The notes beneath the pieces are model-generated. The model was given only the letters and a program-made list of their open reading frames with translations, made no database searches and was not told the DNA's origin. Source: Bactericera cockerelli (Eukaryota; Arthropoda; Insecta; Hemiptera; Triozidae). Taken from it: 64,000 bases of DNA. Below are positions 39,147-49,544 of the stretch, piece after piece (positions within the stretch are counted from its first letter, which is position 1; the number at the start of each line of letters is the position of its first letter). The stretch covers positions 21,377,568-21,441,567 of the forward strand of contig CM044958.1 of NCBI GenBank assembly GCA_024516035.1, written 5' to 3'. The position numbers and the translations under genes were made by a program.

Positions 39147-41138
39147 TACAGGGTGTAACAGACTAAATGTAAAATCTCTTAAGGGGTGGTAGTATAAATC
39201 ATTTCCAACCATTAATGTTCTATAACACTTTTGATTTAACTCAGTGGTTCTCGAGATATTATTTTTTTGAATTATTTTTACAAGTCCCCTGCCGCTCGAC
39301 AAAGAACGGCATCTAACTCCGTAAATACAGTAGATGAAGCAATAGATTTAACTTTTTCCATAAGTTAACAATATTTCACTATTATTTAGACTAGATTTAT
39401 TCTTAAAAAGTGCACACGTACTGAAAAAAATCGGCAGAAGCGGAAAATTTATCGCGAACATGAAATCCACCTGAAACTTCAGCCGCCATTTTCTCAAAAT
39501 ACTGCCCTCATTAAGTATTGGTTTCATTTATGTAAAAACTTGCTTGAAGTCTTATCTTTCAGAAAATATGACACACTTGATATAAAACTTTCATTTTTTA
39601 TTGGAACCAAGAGAAACTAAAAAAAAAGTCAGTCAGTACTACTAACTGTACCTACTAGGCTACCATCCACCTTTTACCTAGGGAACTAATTTTTTTCTTC
39701 AATTTGACAAATTATGGTTGTCATTTACTTTCCAACGGCCCAAAAAGTTAGCCTCAGTCGATTCATTGATAAGGCTGCGGACTCTTAACTTGGAGGTCAC
39801 TGGTTCGAGTCTCAAGTATGGCAAATATTTAGTAAGACGAGTTTGAGCTATTGTGACACCACGATCGTGATTAATTGACCTTAATATTTTAGTATGTATG
39901 TATGGTTTTATTTGTGGTGAAGCACAAGGCCTCTTCACATTTTTTGTGGGTAGCGCAGCATTACTAAGAGCCTCCTCTACTTTTCGAATTATTCTATTAC
40001 ATTAATTTCTTTTTACTCTGGTAATGCCGCCACTGGTCGTTACTCATACAAGTAACTACTCATTTTTCCTCACGAGGTATGAGTGGACCCCGAACATCCA
40101 AGTACAGAGCAGAAAAACTCCTGTCCCGCTGGGGATCGAACCCAGGTCACCATGCGTGCAACGCCTAGCACGCTAACTCACTCTGCCACGGTGACTACTA
40201 ATTGACCTTAATATTTTAGTATTCCATGTGTTTTATTATAATTCGGTACCTACTAACATAATAATTTGTACCTCTATGTACCAACTTATGAATGTTCAGT
40301 ATTTACCGTACCACCTTTACCTGTGGGTGTTAACTATGTAGGTACATTGTTATGTTTCATTTCATTCAAACCATTTATCATTGAGACCCTTTCCTATTAT
40401 GAACAAATGAACAATTACGATTAATATTGATTTCTGAAGCACCACAGCTAAAAGTATCATACATGGATACTTACATACTAATTTGCCACACTTGAGACTC
40501 GAACCAGTGACCTCCAAGTTAAGAGTCTACTGAGGCAAACTTTTGGGTCGTTGGAAAATAAATGGCAACCATAATTTGTCAAATTGAAGAAAAAAATTAG
40601 TTCCCTAGGTAAAAGTAGGATGGTAGCCTAGTAGGTACAGTTAGTAGTACTGACTGACTTTTTTTTTATTTCTCTTGGTTCCAATAAAAAATGAAAGTTT
40701 TATATCAAGTGTGTCATATTTTATGAAAGATAAGACTTCAAGCAAGTTTTTACATAAATGAAACCAATACTTTATGAGGGCAGTATTTTGAGAAAATGGC
40801 GGCTGAAGTTTCAGATGGATTTCATGTTCGCGATAAATTTTCCGCTTCTGCCGATTTTTTTCAGTACGTGTGCATTTTTTAAGAATAAATCTAGTCTAAA
40901 TAATAGTGAAATATTGTTATCTTATGGAAAAAGTTAAATCTATTGCTTCATCTGCTGTATTTACGGAGTTAGATGCCATTCTTTGTCGAGCGGCAGGGGA
41001 CTTGTAAAAATAATTCAAAAAAATAATATCTCGAGAACCACTGAGTTAAATCAAAAGTGTTATAGAACATTAATGGTTGGAAATGATTTATACTACCACC
41101 CCTTAAGAGATTTTACATTTAGTCTGTTACACCCTGTA
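39147..41138. mobile_element. 2 kb foldback element with TACAGGGTG ends
   Basis: Ends TACAGGGTGTAACAGACTAA and TTAGTCTGTTACACCCTGTA. The arms 39147-39826 and about 40485-41138 are near-identical inverted repeats, down to AACGGCATCTAACTCCGTAA and GCCGCCATTTTCTC. Both arms include the start of the same SINE-Thr, but the right arm has lost about 23 bp of it. The 660 bp spacer holds the rest of the left SINE-Thr and an antisense SINE-L. No transposase is present. Confidence 0.88.
39900..40200 (-). mobile_element. SINE-L, full length, antisense
   Basis: Antisense: TTTATTTGTGGTGAAGCACA, GGCCTCTTCACATTTTTTGT, TAATGCCGCCACTGGTCGTT, CACGAGGTATGAGTGGACCC, GGGGATCGAACCCAGGTCAC (B box) and CTAACTCACTCTGCCACGGT (A-box side). 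It sits in the loop of the 2 kb foldback. Confidence 0.85.
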
Positions 41139-41382
41139 TACAATGTGGTCATGTTTTTATTTTTCATGGAAAGTAGCAGAATCAATTCTGTGGGTCATTT
41201 TAATACCTAAATTATATCTGATCGTTTTTTGAAAAACGCCGTTGAACGGAGATATAAAAACAAAATAATAACTCAATTTTGAATACAAATTGGTTACAGA
41301 ATGTTAGCTATTTTTTTTGGGGAACTTCACTTAATAATCATTTAACACAAATAGATTAGAACCATTTTCACTTCTTTTTCGA

Positions 41383-41640
41383 TCAAGCTACTGAGATCGG
41401 TTTTTTCTTGGACTTCTGCTGGAATAATGGGACTCATTATAGTTATCATATTTGAGTTAATTACTTGCGTGATATCACAACCACTCAAACTCACTTCACT
41501 AAATCCACTCTGAAACCGGGATTTGAACCACCGACCTCCAGGTTACAAGTCCATCGCCTTATCGTTAAAGCTACTGACGTCGGTATTAGTTGGACTCATT
41601 AGTCCTAGTCGAGCAGTATAAATAAGGCGATATTATTTTT
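41383..41640 (-). mobile_element. SINE-Thr (antisense) between SINE-P tail pieces
   Basis: GTTATCATATTTGAGTTAAT, GTGATATCACAACCACTCAA, AAACCGGGATTTGAACCACC and TTATCGTTAAAGCTACTGAC is an antisense SINE-Thr (about 41440-41583). GCTGGAATAATGGGACTCAT before it and GGACTCATTAGTCCTAGTCG to GGCGATATTATTTTTATG after it are sense SINE-P tail. So the SINE-Thr was inserted into a SINE-P and shares the GGACTCATTA edge. Confidence 0.7.
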
Positions 41641-41757
41641 ATGAGGAAACTGCAGGCTCTTATAGGTTCTCCTTGCAGTAAATTTTCTTTCCAAGAAACC
41701 TCACTAAATTAATTGCCTCTCATGTGTGGTATGTGGTCAAAGATTACGATTGGTCCA

Positions 41758-42010
41758 TACAGCCTCCGTGGCATAACCGTTGTGACTACTGCACGTAGTC
41801 CAGAGATCCTGAGTTGGATTCCCAGTTGGAGCAGACTTTTAACACACAAAAAATCTGTTCCCTCCGCCCTCCGAACATATGAGATTGGTAATTTCGGCCC
41901 TACCCAGGCTGGGTGAGGTTAATGTGGGTAGCTTGTACGATTCTTAGCGTATGGAGGGTATAACTACCGTCCTGTCTACCTCAAGTCAGGACGTTAAAAC
42001 CAAATAGAAT
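41758..42010 (+). mobile_element. SINE-A, sense, lacking the 3' tail
   Basis: CAGCCTCCGTGGCATAACCG, GTGACTACTGCACGTAGTCC, GAGTTGGATTCCCAGTTGGA (B box region), CCCAGGCTGGGTGAGGTTAA, CGTATGGAGGGTATAACTAC, and CAGGACGTTAAAACCAAATA. The head, anticodon-like stem GACTAC/GTAGTC and core are complete. Confidence 0.85.
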
Positions 42011-42446
42011 CAATGTACATGAAAGGAGCCTAGATATTGGATCTGGGCGTCCATGTAGTCTTCTCACCGTCGTGATGTAGGTATCAATACCTATCTCACG
42101 GAGACGGAATTATTTTATATTATTATTGGTCTATAAAGATTGTTCTAGTTTGTTGTTATCCTGTGTGAGGTCCTATCGTTCCAGTTAACATTGCATCATC
42201 CTATTGTTTGCAGCTCGCGAATTCGCAAGCCACTATTGGTGTTAATGGGTATGACTGTGCGATAGTTACTGATCATTCGTAATTGATTATTTATTTGTTG
42301 TGTGAGTGACAACAAACTATTGTGACACAATTTGTGGCGTGGGATATAGTGTTGGTTTACTTTAACATATTGTGCTTTGTGTGCACGGAGCTCGATAAAT
42401 TCTGAAATAACCGTGTGCCTGTGCAATTGTGCATAATATGCATCTA

Positions 42447-42635
42447 AAGGTTGGGTGGAAGAGATTGCCATAGGCAATAACCCCGCCCTTTAGGTAGGAC
42501 ATTAGCTTAATTATCTTTTTTGTTCTTCTTTCTTTGTTCAATCTATTTAGTTTTTCTTTATAATTTATTTGTATTTTACTGTACGTTATTTACCACTGTC
42601 TTACCTAATAAAGTATAATATAATAATAATAATGT
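42447..42635 (+). mobile_element. Tail-G, sense
   Basis: GGTTGGGTGGAAGAGATTGC, CATAGGCAATAACCCCGCCC and TTTAGGTAGGACAT, then a T-rich trailer ending AATAAAGTATAATATAATAA with (AAT)n. This is the clearest sense copy with an AATAAA-like signal close to a simple-repeat end. Confidence 0.7.
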
Positions 42636-42683
42636 AAAGAAATGTAAATGCACTGGAAAAATAAACGTACGCGTATAAATACA

Positions 42684-42895
42684 CTGGTAGTCAAGTGGTT
42701 AACGCGCGGGTCTTGTAATCCAGGTAGTGTATGTATCCGTTGGTTCAAATCCCACCCAGTGCATGAATTTTTCCTCCTTAATTTGAGTGTGACCACATAA
42801 TAATAAGACTCCGAGGGTTACGTGGTAGTATAAATGCTTTGAGCATTATTCTCGTCTGGTGATTACCTTCCACCAAAGAGTGTTATTAATAATAT
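42684..42895 (+). mobile_element. SINE-C, full-length reference copy
   Basis: CACTGGTAGTCAAGTGGTTA, ACGCGCGGGTCTTGTAATCC, CCGTTGGTTCAAATCCCACC (B box), CAGTGCATGAATTTTTCCTC, AATAATAAGACTCCGAGGGT, ATGCTTTGAGCATT, and CACCAAAGAGTGTTATTAAT. About 210 bp. The tRNA of origin is not assigned with confidence. Confidence 0.88.
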
Positions 42896-43479
42896 AGGTA
42901 ATTATATTTAATCTATGTGTTCCTTTGTGTTATTTTATCATAATATCGGTGGGTAGCGCAGAATAGTAATAATAATATCGGAGTTCCTCATCGTACCAAT
43001 TCTCATATCGACCTCTATTAGCTCTATTGTGACCAAACAATCAGAATACTTGAGCAACACGGATTTCATTTAGTAGAAGTTTGAATTTCACTTTTGACCC
43101 ACCCTATATTTCAGATGCAATGCGCCTGACACCATTCACAACGGGGTGTGTGACACCCGATAATTCTGACTGCTCAGTTCTGCCACATTAGTTTGACAGT
43201 AAAAAGATCGATCACTTGATGTTTTGCAATGATTGATGTATTTATAAACATACATTTTTTTTTTTACTTCACTATTGTGACCAGTTTATTTTTTGTGTAT
43301 ATTATCAAATAGCTTATATTTTTATACATTTATGATGTGATCACTTGATGTTTTTAAACATACATGTACCTATATGATGTGATCACTTGATGTTTTTGAA
43401 CTTGATTGTAATTACATGGGTAAATCAAACAACCTCAGTAGCTTAATTTAGCTTAATTCAAACAACATCCACAGCGGGA
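42896..43479. repeat. Short tandem units GATGTGATCACTTGATGTTTTT
   Basis: GATCACTTGATGTTTT occurs at about 43208, 43339 and 43381. The last two are in a 42 bp period with ACATACATG...CCTATATGATGTGATC between them. A SINE-L tail fragment (TATCGGTGGGTAGCGCAGAA) lies at about 42944. No genes. Confidence 0.55.
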
Positions 43480-43580
43480 CCTACAAGGTTTGTGAGTTTT
43501 GGAGGGTAAAACCACCGTCGTCATATATTATTATGACCATGCGTATAGTTAAATCGACGTTAAATCCCCCCCCCCCCCCA
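43480..43580 (+). mobile_element. SINE-5S 3' end with an unusual C-run
   Basis: AGGTTTGTGAGTTTTGGAGG, TAAAACCACCGTCGTCATAT, GACCATGCGTATAGTTAAAT and CGACGTTAAATC match the 3' part of SINE-5S. The CCCC before the poly(A) has grown into 14 consecutive C. Confidence 0.75.
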
Positions 43581-44037
43581 AAAAAACTAGTTAACTATTT
43601 GTGGGTTCAAGAGATGAACGTCAGTTAAAAATAGAAATAGGAAATAAATCTTTGATATTACTTGCGATGCGTTCGATTTTGCTAAAAAATTATATATTTT
43701 GCTCCGATTTCAATTGTTTTTCCGCTCAATTAGGCGGTAATTCAACTTGCACTGATGTCCTTCCTATATGTCTTACATTAATTTGATAGCCGTATCGCTG
43801 TTAAGTGCAATCAGAACTCTGCTTTGTAATCAAGCCATACAAACAGGACACAGGAAGAGTGCAATTTACGTAATCGTACATTGTCAGTTCGGTAGAGTGT
43901 CCGAAACAAAGGAAATTTGCAAATTTGTTTCTCAAGGTAGTGGAACAAAAAGCAGTGTCCATTTGCCCAACTAGTGCTTAAGCGAAATCCAGTCAATGTC
44001 GTGAATGATAAAAAAGTTATCATTCAACCGGGACAGT
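43581..44037. other. No recognised gene
   Basis: Unique sequence; open frames of 61-70 codons on both strands overlap each other and show no signature. Confidence 0.45.
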
Positions 44038-44195
44038 CTGTCCCAGTGACGCAGTGTTTGACTGGTAATCCAGAGGTCGCGGGTTCAAATTTCAGCCGGA
44101 AAATGATGAGTTACCCTCCCATTTTGGGATTTTGACCATATAAAAAGCTTTTTGAAGTCTTTGGCTTACTGCTGGAATAATGGGACTCTTTATTG
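44038..44195 (+). mobile_element. SINE-P, sense
   Basis: TGTCCCAGTGACGCAGTGTT, TGACTGGTAATCCAGAGGTC, GCGGGTTCAAATTTCAGCCG (B box), TACCCTCCCATTTTGGGATT, and TTACTGCTGGAATAATGGGA. The 3' end passes straight into an antisense Tail-G (44210-44450). Confidence 0.8.
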
Positions 44196-44209
44196 GATAA
44201 GAAAACATG

Positions 44210-44450
44210 ATATGTACAGTAAAAATAATAATTTCAAAGATCTAAAAATGGAAAACAAGAAAAAATAGAAAATAGAAACAAGTATTACATGATGATGTAA
44301 TAAAATACAAGACCATGAAATAAAAACAAGGGATGAAAAACATAATTAAGTGAAAAAATAAACAAAACAAAAAATATAAGCACACAAATGTATGTCCTCA
44401 CGCAAGGACGGGGTTATTGCCTAGAGCGATCTCTTCCACCCAACTCTTGT
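44210..44450 (-). mobile_element. Tail-G, antisense, long A-rich trailer
   Basis: An A-rich trailer, then TGTATGTCCTCACGCAAGGA, CGGGGTTATTGCCTAGAGCG and ATCTCTTCCACCCAACTCTT. Substitutions in the GCC...GGC palindrome mark a diverged copy. Confidence 0.65.
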
Positions 44451-44743
44451 GGAGTGAAGGTATAGCTCTAATATCCATCAAAGGTGGAATTTCGAATTCC
44501 ACTATCATATTAACTCGAATGGACTATAAATCGATATGGATTTTTCCACGATCTGTTCCGTTCAATATTATTCCATATTGTGAAGATCTTCTGTACAGTC
44601 GGATAGCCTAGAATCTTCTCTGAGATAGTTAATAGGTTTTACTTCCGATTAATTCTTATATTAGAACACGGATGTATTGTGTTCGCTTTTGTAAAAGAAA
44701 AAAAAATCCTATTTCTGCACGTATTATAATATATTTCCCCCCA

Positions 44744-45166
44744 AAAAACTACCGTTGCAAAAAGAGTCAAGTTCCAGAGCTCCTATCCAAAAAGTTTTAG
44801 CCAATGAAGGTAGTGATATCTTGTTTGCAGCCAAGTTATCTTGGTAATGAACCATTTCTTTTTATAACCCGTTTTCTAAGTTCTCATTTTGTACGTTTTT
44901 AACTTCCCATGTACTATCCTCTAACTTGGCCAGTTTTGCTCCTATTGGTGGTTCAGTTGGATTTTGTATACCTACATATCACAAAACTAGCCAAGTTAGA
45001 GGATTGTGGGCAGTTAAAAAATACAAAAAGAGGAACTCAGAAACAGGTGTTAATAAAAAGAAATGGATTAGTACCAAAGAAGATATCACTACCTTCATTG
45101 GTTAAAACTTTTTCGATAGGAAATCTGGAACTTGGCCCTTTTTTCAATGGTAGTTTTTTTAGGGTA
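44744..45166. mobile_element. Foldback element with CCCCAAAAAACTACC ends
   Basis: The left arm (CCCCCAAAAAACTACCGTTG, CAAGTTCCAGAGCTCCTATC, GAAGGTAGTGATATCTT) is inverted in the right arm (AGATATCACTACCTTCATTG, GGAACTTGGCCC, ATGGTAGTTTTTTT). The centre is near 44955, between ACTTGGCCAGTTTTG and CAAAACTAGCCAAGT. Total about 420 bp. Its ends resemble those of elements P and Q, suggesting one superfamily. The 113-codon frame across it is a palindrome artefact. Confidence 0.8.
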
Positions 45167-45440
45167 TATCAGTATTTTTTTTTTTTTGTGATAATAATAA
45201 TAAATACCTTTACTGACCTTAGCTTGATCGATAAAGCGGCGGACTCGTAACCTGGAGATCGGTGGTTCAAGTCCCGGTTTCTGCGTAGATAAAGCGACTT
45301 TGAGTAGTTGTGACATCGCGAAAGTGATTAAACAAATAGATACCCTTTCGTGGGAAGTAACCAATAGACGAGCATTTTCCTAGTGCGCTAACTCTCTAAC
45401 CCAATGCCTAGTGCGCTAACTCACTCGGCCATCACGGTGA
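45167..45440 (+). mobile_element. SINE-Thr (sense) followed by a SINE-L head (antisense)
   Basis: TACTGACCTTAGCTTGATCG, AAGCGGCGGACTCGTAACCT, GGTGGTTCAAGTCCCGGTTT and GACATCGCGAAAGTGATTAA make a SINE-Thr at 45215-45340. Its anticodon position reads CGT instead of TGT. GCTAACTCACTCGGCCATCA at 45415-45434 is an antisense SINE-L head. Confidence 0.75.
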
Positions 45441-46201
45441 CTTCATTCTGCACATTTATGGTTTCAGTGCGGTTACTATTAACGAAGAACCAACTCTTAT
45501 TCTTCTAACTACGTCCATATCATGTGTTATTCACTGTGAAATCATAAACCATAGATGTTTCTAGAAGTAAGTCCGTAAGTCGTTACTCATGTTGTATTTA
45601 AGTAGTATTCATTTGTCAAAGCAACACATTGCTTGCTCGCAGTTTCTTATAGCAAAATTTCCTGAAGAAGTATGAGTGCATCTCAAAGGTCACAATAGTC
45701 CGCAGGCGCTTTGCCTCACCCTGCCTAGGTTGGGCCAAACCTTCTGGTCCAAAATGTATAGTTTAGAAATAAAATCTTAAATTTAAAATTTAAAATTCTC
45801 TTCTGTTTACAGGTATGTTATTGATCAGTCCCGACTTAGATACTGTGTCTGGTATGAGTGAACCTATCTCTGGGTGCCTTCTATTCGATTCACCCTCACG
45901 TAAGTTTTTTCACAGAAGATCTAATTAGGTCGCAGTGTTAAAGGGTGCGACAGATCCCTTCATAATATTCGGCCTTAGAAGTGAATTAGTGAGCAAGGAA
46001 TCGAATTCAAGTTCTCGTCTTGCTTGGTCACTTCGCCTGCATGTAAACACACGAATAGTCTAGCATATTTATTAGGTAGCGCAGAATCATATATTTTGCC
46101 TACAATTCCGCCACTGGTCGCTGCCTCTCATCAAAGCGCTACTCATTTTTACTGTCTTTATCCAATAGAAAGGAAAGGAAAGTATTGATTCTGGTCTAGG
46201 T
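45441..46201. other. Mostly unassigned; SINE-L tail near 46070-46150
   Basis: ATTTATTAGGTAGCGCAGAA and ACAATTCCGCCACTGGTCGC are SINE-L tail pieces. CCTCACCCTGCCTAGGTTGGG (split at about 45715-45735) resembles the antisense SINE core. No genes. Confidence 0.4.
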
Positions 46202-46826
46202 AGTCATGGCAATTAGATGACAACGTTCGATTTTCAGTTCGGTTGCCTTGGCAACTCGATAATAACACACGGATCTAGGTTGTCATAGATGTCATAGCAA
46301 CGCGACAACAATACACAGATCTCCTCTAAGCAACGCGGTGACACCACTCTGTTTTGAGCCAAGTTACCTTGGCAATCAGATCACAATACTCGGTTTTCGA
46401 GCTAGATTGTCATAGCAACACCGTTTTAGCAGGCGGCCACAACGATGACCCTGAACCTAGACCCTAGTCCGTACAACTAGGATAAAGACAACTTTCGGGA
46501 CTCTGTTGAGCCACTTATATTAAATATAAGTGTTTAATATTTAAATTATTAAATTTTAAAAACATGGTTAGATTATTCTGCCTGATACCGGGCAAGCCTA
46601 GGGTCTAGGGCTCCGTTGTGTACGCGCACTTCAGATCAAAAACACATTATAGTAGGTAAGTACAAGTAATGTTTTATTTAGACTGTCAGCGAAAAAACAG
46701 GTAGTCCCATTATGTCAACAGTTTAACAATTTCTCTTTATTGCCAAAGAGAATATTCTTGCAACACCCTGTATTATTTACATTGGCACAGTTGGCTCGGT
46801 GCAAATTTATGGTTGTCATAGCAACT
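46202..46826. repeat. Degenerate repeat array with X-box-like palindromes
   Basis: GTTGCCTTGGCAAC (46242-46255) is a perfect RFX-type X-box. Related palindromes are GTTGTCATAG...TAGCAAC (46279-46301), GTTACCTTGGCAAT (46363-46376), ATTGTCATAGCAAC (46406-46419) and GTTGTCATAGCAAC (46812-46825). Between them recurs GATNACAAYACTCGGTTTT. So this is a diverged tandem repeat whose unit carries the palindrome. A role in RFX/ciliary gene control is possible but unproven; no ciliary gene is visible here. Confidence 0.55.
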
Positions 46827-47077
46827 GATGACAACACTCGGTTCTAAGATCAAAAGTCACGGCAATACAGATAAGATGCGATAGAATTGGAAGAAGATTT
46901 TTCTGTTGGAAACAACTGATCATAATCAAGGGAGTTCTTAGAAACAAACATTAGTCTCATATAAAATTGAAGAACTTGTCTATAATGAATTGACCAAGTT
47001 AGTGATTTTTTTTTAACATAGATATCAAGAATACCTTTGAAAAACTCACTATACAAAACCGATGAATTCAACTCGAT
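46827..47077. other. No recognised gene
   Basis: An 86-codon minus-strand frame (46850-47110) runs into the neighbouring SINE-5S and has no domain signature. Confidence 0.4.
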
Positions 47078-47282
47078 GGCGAGTTGAATGCATCGGTTTC
47101 GTAAGATCACCGAAGTTAATCAACATCCAGTGAGGACTGCTGGCATTCCGGTTCAACCCAGGCTGGGTGAGGTTAATGTGGGTAGCAGGTTTGTGAGTTT
47201 CATTTGATGGAGGGTATTACCCCCGTCGTGATATGACCATGCAGTTTAAAGCGACGTTTAAACCCAAATTGAAAAAAAAAAA
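47078..47282 (+). mobile_element. SINE-5S, diverged, head closest to real 5S rRNA
   Basis: GATGGCGAGTTGAATGCATC, GGTTTCGTAAGATCACCGAA and GTTAATCAACATCCAGTGAG follow 5S rRNA. The GACTTGGATGGGTGACC part is deleted. Core: CAACCCAGGCTGGGTGAGGT to TGATGGAGGGTATTACCCCC. Ends GCGACGTTTAAACCC and A-run. Confidence 0.8.
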
Positions 47283-47867
47283 TCATTTCCGAGCAGTCAT
47301 CAGTCCGCCAGAGAATCGGTATTTCCACTTTTAAAAATTGAGTTTCCGTCTGCCAAAATGATGCTAGAGCACTCTTAGCGTTTGCTAAAACGACGCTTCT
47401 GTAAACAATGGGCAGATTCTAATTGTCCTGGCAAATTGGCAAACCTCGCTGGGAAACCGGTTCTGATTTCTGCCTCGGGCAAGTTCCTTACAACAAGATA
47501 AAGTAGTACATATACAATTATACAATATACCTATGTACCTACGTATATTCATTTATTTACTCTTCATGTCTCTTCGTCATCGAAATTACTTTTCTTCTCT
47601 TGAAAGACGAGTTTTTCACTGCCTTTTTTTATTCCGTAGCAATCAAACAACTTGTCTGATTTTGAAACATTTCAACATTGTTGACGTGTTGGAAAGGTTT
47701 TCATATCAGAATTCTGAAGGAGTGAATACCATCACCACTGATGCGTTCAATGATGAGTTCCAGCATGATGGAATTTTGTTCGTCTTCTTGGGAAAATCAT
47801 GATTTTAGCCAAAGCCAATAAAATTATTTACATATCTTTTTTTTCTCTTTTTTTATATAGGTATTAG
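47283..47867. other. No recognised gene
   Basis: The 89-codon plus frame 47533-47802 (YLLFMSLRHRNYFSSLERRV...) shows no domain, start context or splice context that I can defend. It could be a fragment of an unrecognised element. Confidence 0.4.
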
Positions 47868-48085
47868 GGTTAAATGTCGCTTGCGACTATACAGTCATGG
47901 TCATATTGGTCAATGGTCATACCTATTACGACGAGGGTTTTAGCCTCGAGCTATTCAAATTAACCTCACATTGTCTGAGTGGGGCCGGGAGCAGCCAGCA
48001 TTACAAGAATTTGAATTGAATGGTCACCCATTCATGGCCTATCTCCTCACTGGACGTTGCTTGACTTCTGGTGTATTCAATAATG
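47868..48085 (-). mobile_element. SINE-5S, antisense, diverged
   Basis: GGGTTAAATGTCGCTTGCGA, GACGAGGGTTTTAGCCTCGA, CATTGTCTGAGTGGGGCCGG, GAATTGAATGGTCACCCATT, and CTCCTCACTGGACGTTGCTT. It has a duplicated GTCATATTGGTCAATGGTCAT near its tail. Confidence 0.78.
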
Positions 48086-48233
48086 TGCCTCTATATTCTA
48101 TTCTTAATGCTTATGAAAGCGAAAACATTCACTAACAAATTGATTCACTGAATGAATCGCACTTACTGTATATATTCTTTCTGTTATTGGGCAATACCTA
48201 TTGGTAGTTAGTTAAAATTAAGCACTTATTTTG

Positions 48234-48430
48234 TTGTTGTTGTTGTTGTTTGGACTTCAAATGAGACGCAAACTTCGCGAAAAAATCTTTGCTGCAGTAA
48301 CATTCAAGTCGCTGAAAATTGTTTGGGGTAGATAAGGGATTTTGCCCGGTTGCAATTTCCAACACAGACTCGTCCAGACAGTCCAGCTCCAGCCAAACCA
48401 GCACTGGATAAATTAGTAGCAGCGCAGCGT
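48234..48430 (-). repeat. (CAA)n-ended segment, minus strand
   Basis: On the minus strand the sequence ends in seven CAA units after GCGTCTCATTTGAAGTCCAA. An open frame reads through and ends in poly-Gln. (CAA)n ends also close the insert at 53572-53841, so this may be a retroposon end. A genuine exon is possible but unsupported. Confidence 0.35.
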
Positions 48431-48747
48431 TTATTATTAGTTTGAAATTTCTTTTTAAAAAACTTGTTTTTATCTTCAAGTTTGCCCTTGAACTCCTGTG
48501 ATTGCGAATGTTGCTTTAAAGTTGTTAAAAGAAGAGAAAAAAATGTTTCTCAACATAATAAAATTCTGCACTGACGGAGCAGACATGTCTTAAGAGTTAG
48601 CAGCGTTATTGCTTATGCCAGAAAAATGTCCGTTTAAATAGAAATATTTCTATAGCAAAATACCTCAACTACAGACTGCAAAAGAATCACTTAAAAAAAG
48701 ATGCACTATACAAGAATTGAATGGTATACTGTGTTTTAGCAACCCTG

Positions 48748-48900
48748 ACCGACCTCAGCAGCTTGATCGATAAGGTGGCGGACTTGTAACCTGGAGGTCG
48801 GTGGTTCAAGTCCGATGGTTCAGCGTAGATTTATTAAAGCTACTTTGAGTAGTTGTGATTTCACGAAAGTGATTAACACAAATATGATAACTTGATAAGA
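48748..48900 (+). mobile_element. SINE-Thr, full-length reference copy
   Basis: CCGACCTCAGCAGCTTGATC, GATAAGGTGGCGGACTTGTA, ACCTGGAGGTCGGTGGTTCA, AGCGTAGATTTATTAAAGCT, TTGAGTAGTTGTGATTTCAC and GAAAGTGATTAACACAAATA. CTTGTAA gives TGT at the anticodon position, and the D-arm and T-arm resemble tRNA-Thr(UGU). Ends TATGATAACTTGATA. Confidence 0.88.
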
Positions 48901-49047
48901 CAGTAACTTTTTCTAGCAACTCTGTAAAAAAGAAGTAAGTATCATTTGTTTTTTTTTTTCAAACAAATAAATTGTTTCTGTCTTAGATGTAAATTTATGC
49001 AATTGAACGAGTTGATTAGTTTTTTTGGCTCACTTATGTCCCATGTC

Positions 49048-49272
49048 CCATTATAAACGAGACATTCAAATATCTCGACGAGAACTACTGACGATAATAG
49101 AATTAATTTGTAAAAGATTATTTTCAGAGTTTTTAAGGGGTCATCTAAGAAACTTTTCAAGGTCACCATTAAGTGTCCCCTCAAGAGCTATGAAAATGAT
49201 CTTTTACAGATTTTTTCTAATCAGTAGTTCTCGAGATATTTGAATGTCTCATTTATAACGGGACACCCTGTA
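49048..49272. mobile_element. Small foldback of the TACAGGGTG family, left end lost
   Basis: CATTATAAACGAGACATTCA and ATATCTCGACGAGAACTACT pair with AGTAGTTCTCGAGATATTTG and AATGTCTCATTTATAACGGG. The right end is GGGACACCCTGTATA. The left terminal TACAGGGTG is not present. Confidence 0.75.
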
Positions 49273-49544
49273 TAGAAAGCATCAAGAGACGCTTATTGGC
49301 CACTATTTTAGCACGAAAGAGAGTTCGTGTGCCCTTTGATGAACATTTTTCTTCCTCAACCTTTTTCCTTTCTTTTCCATGAATGGCCATGGAAAATTCC
49401 ATGAAAATTCTAAGATTGCAAACATTTTTTTTTTTTTTTTTAATGAACATTTATTTAAAGAGAGGACTTTTAACACTCAGAGTCCTGGCCCCGTAAAAGA
49501 TTTACTAACATACATTACGTGAATCAAACAGATAGTCTAGTAAT

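Noticed and set aside
48748..48830. Candidate tRNA-Thr(UGU) gene.
   Set aside because: The tRNA-like part is followed by the same body in at least ten places and has mismatches in the acceptor stem, so it is the head of a SINE.
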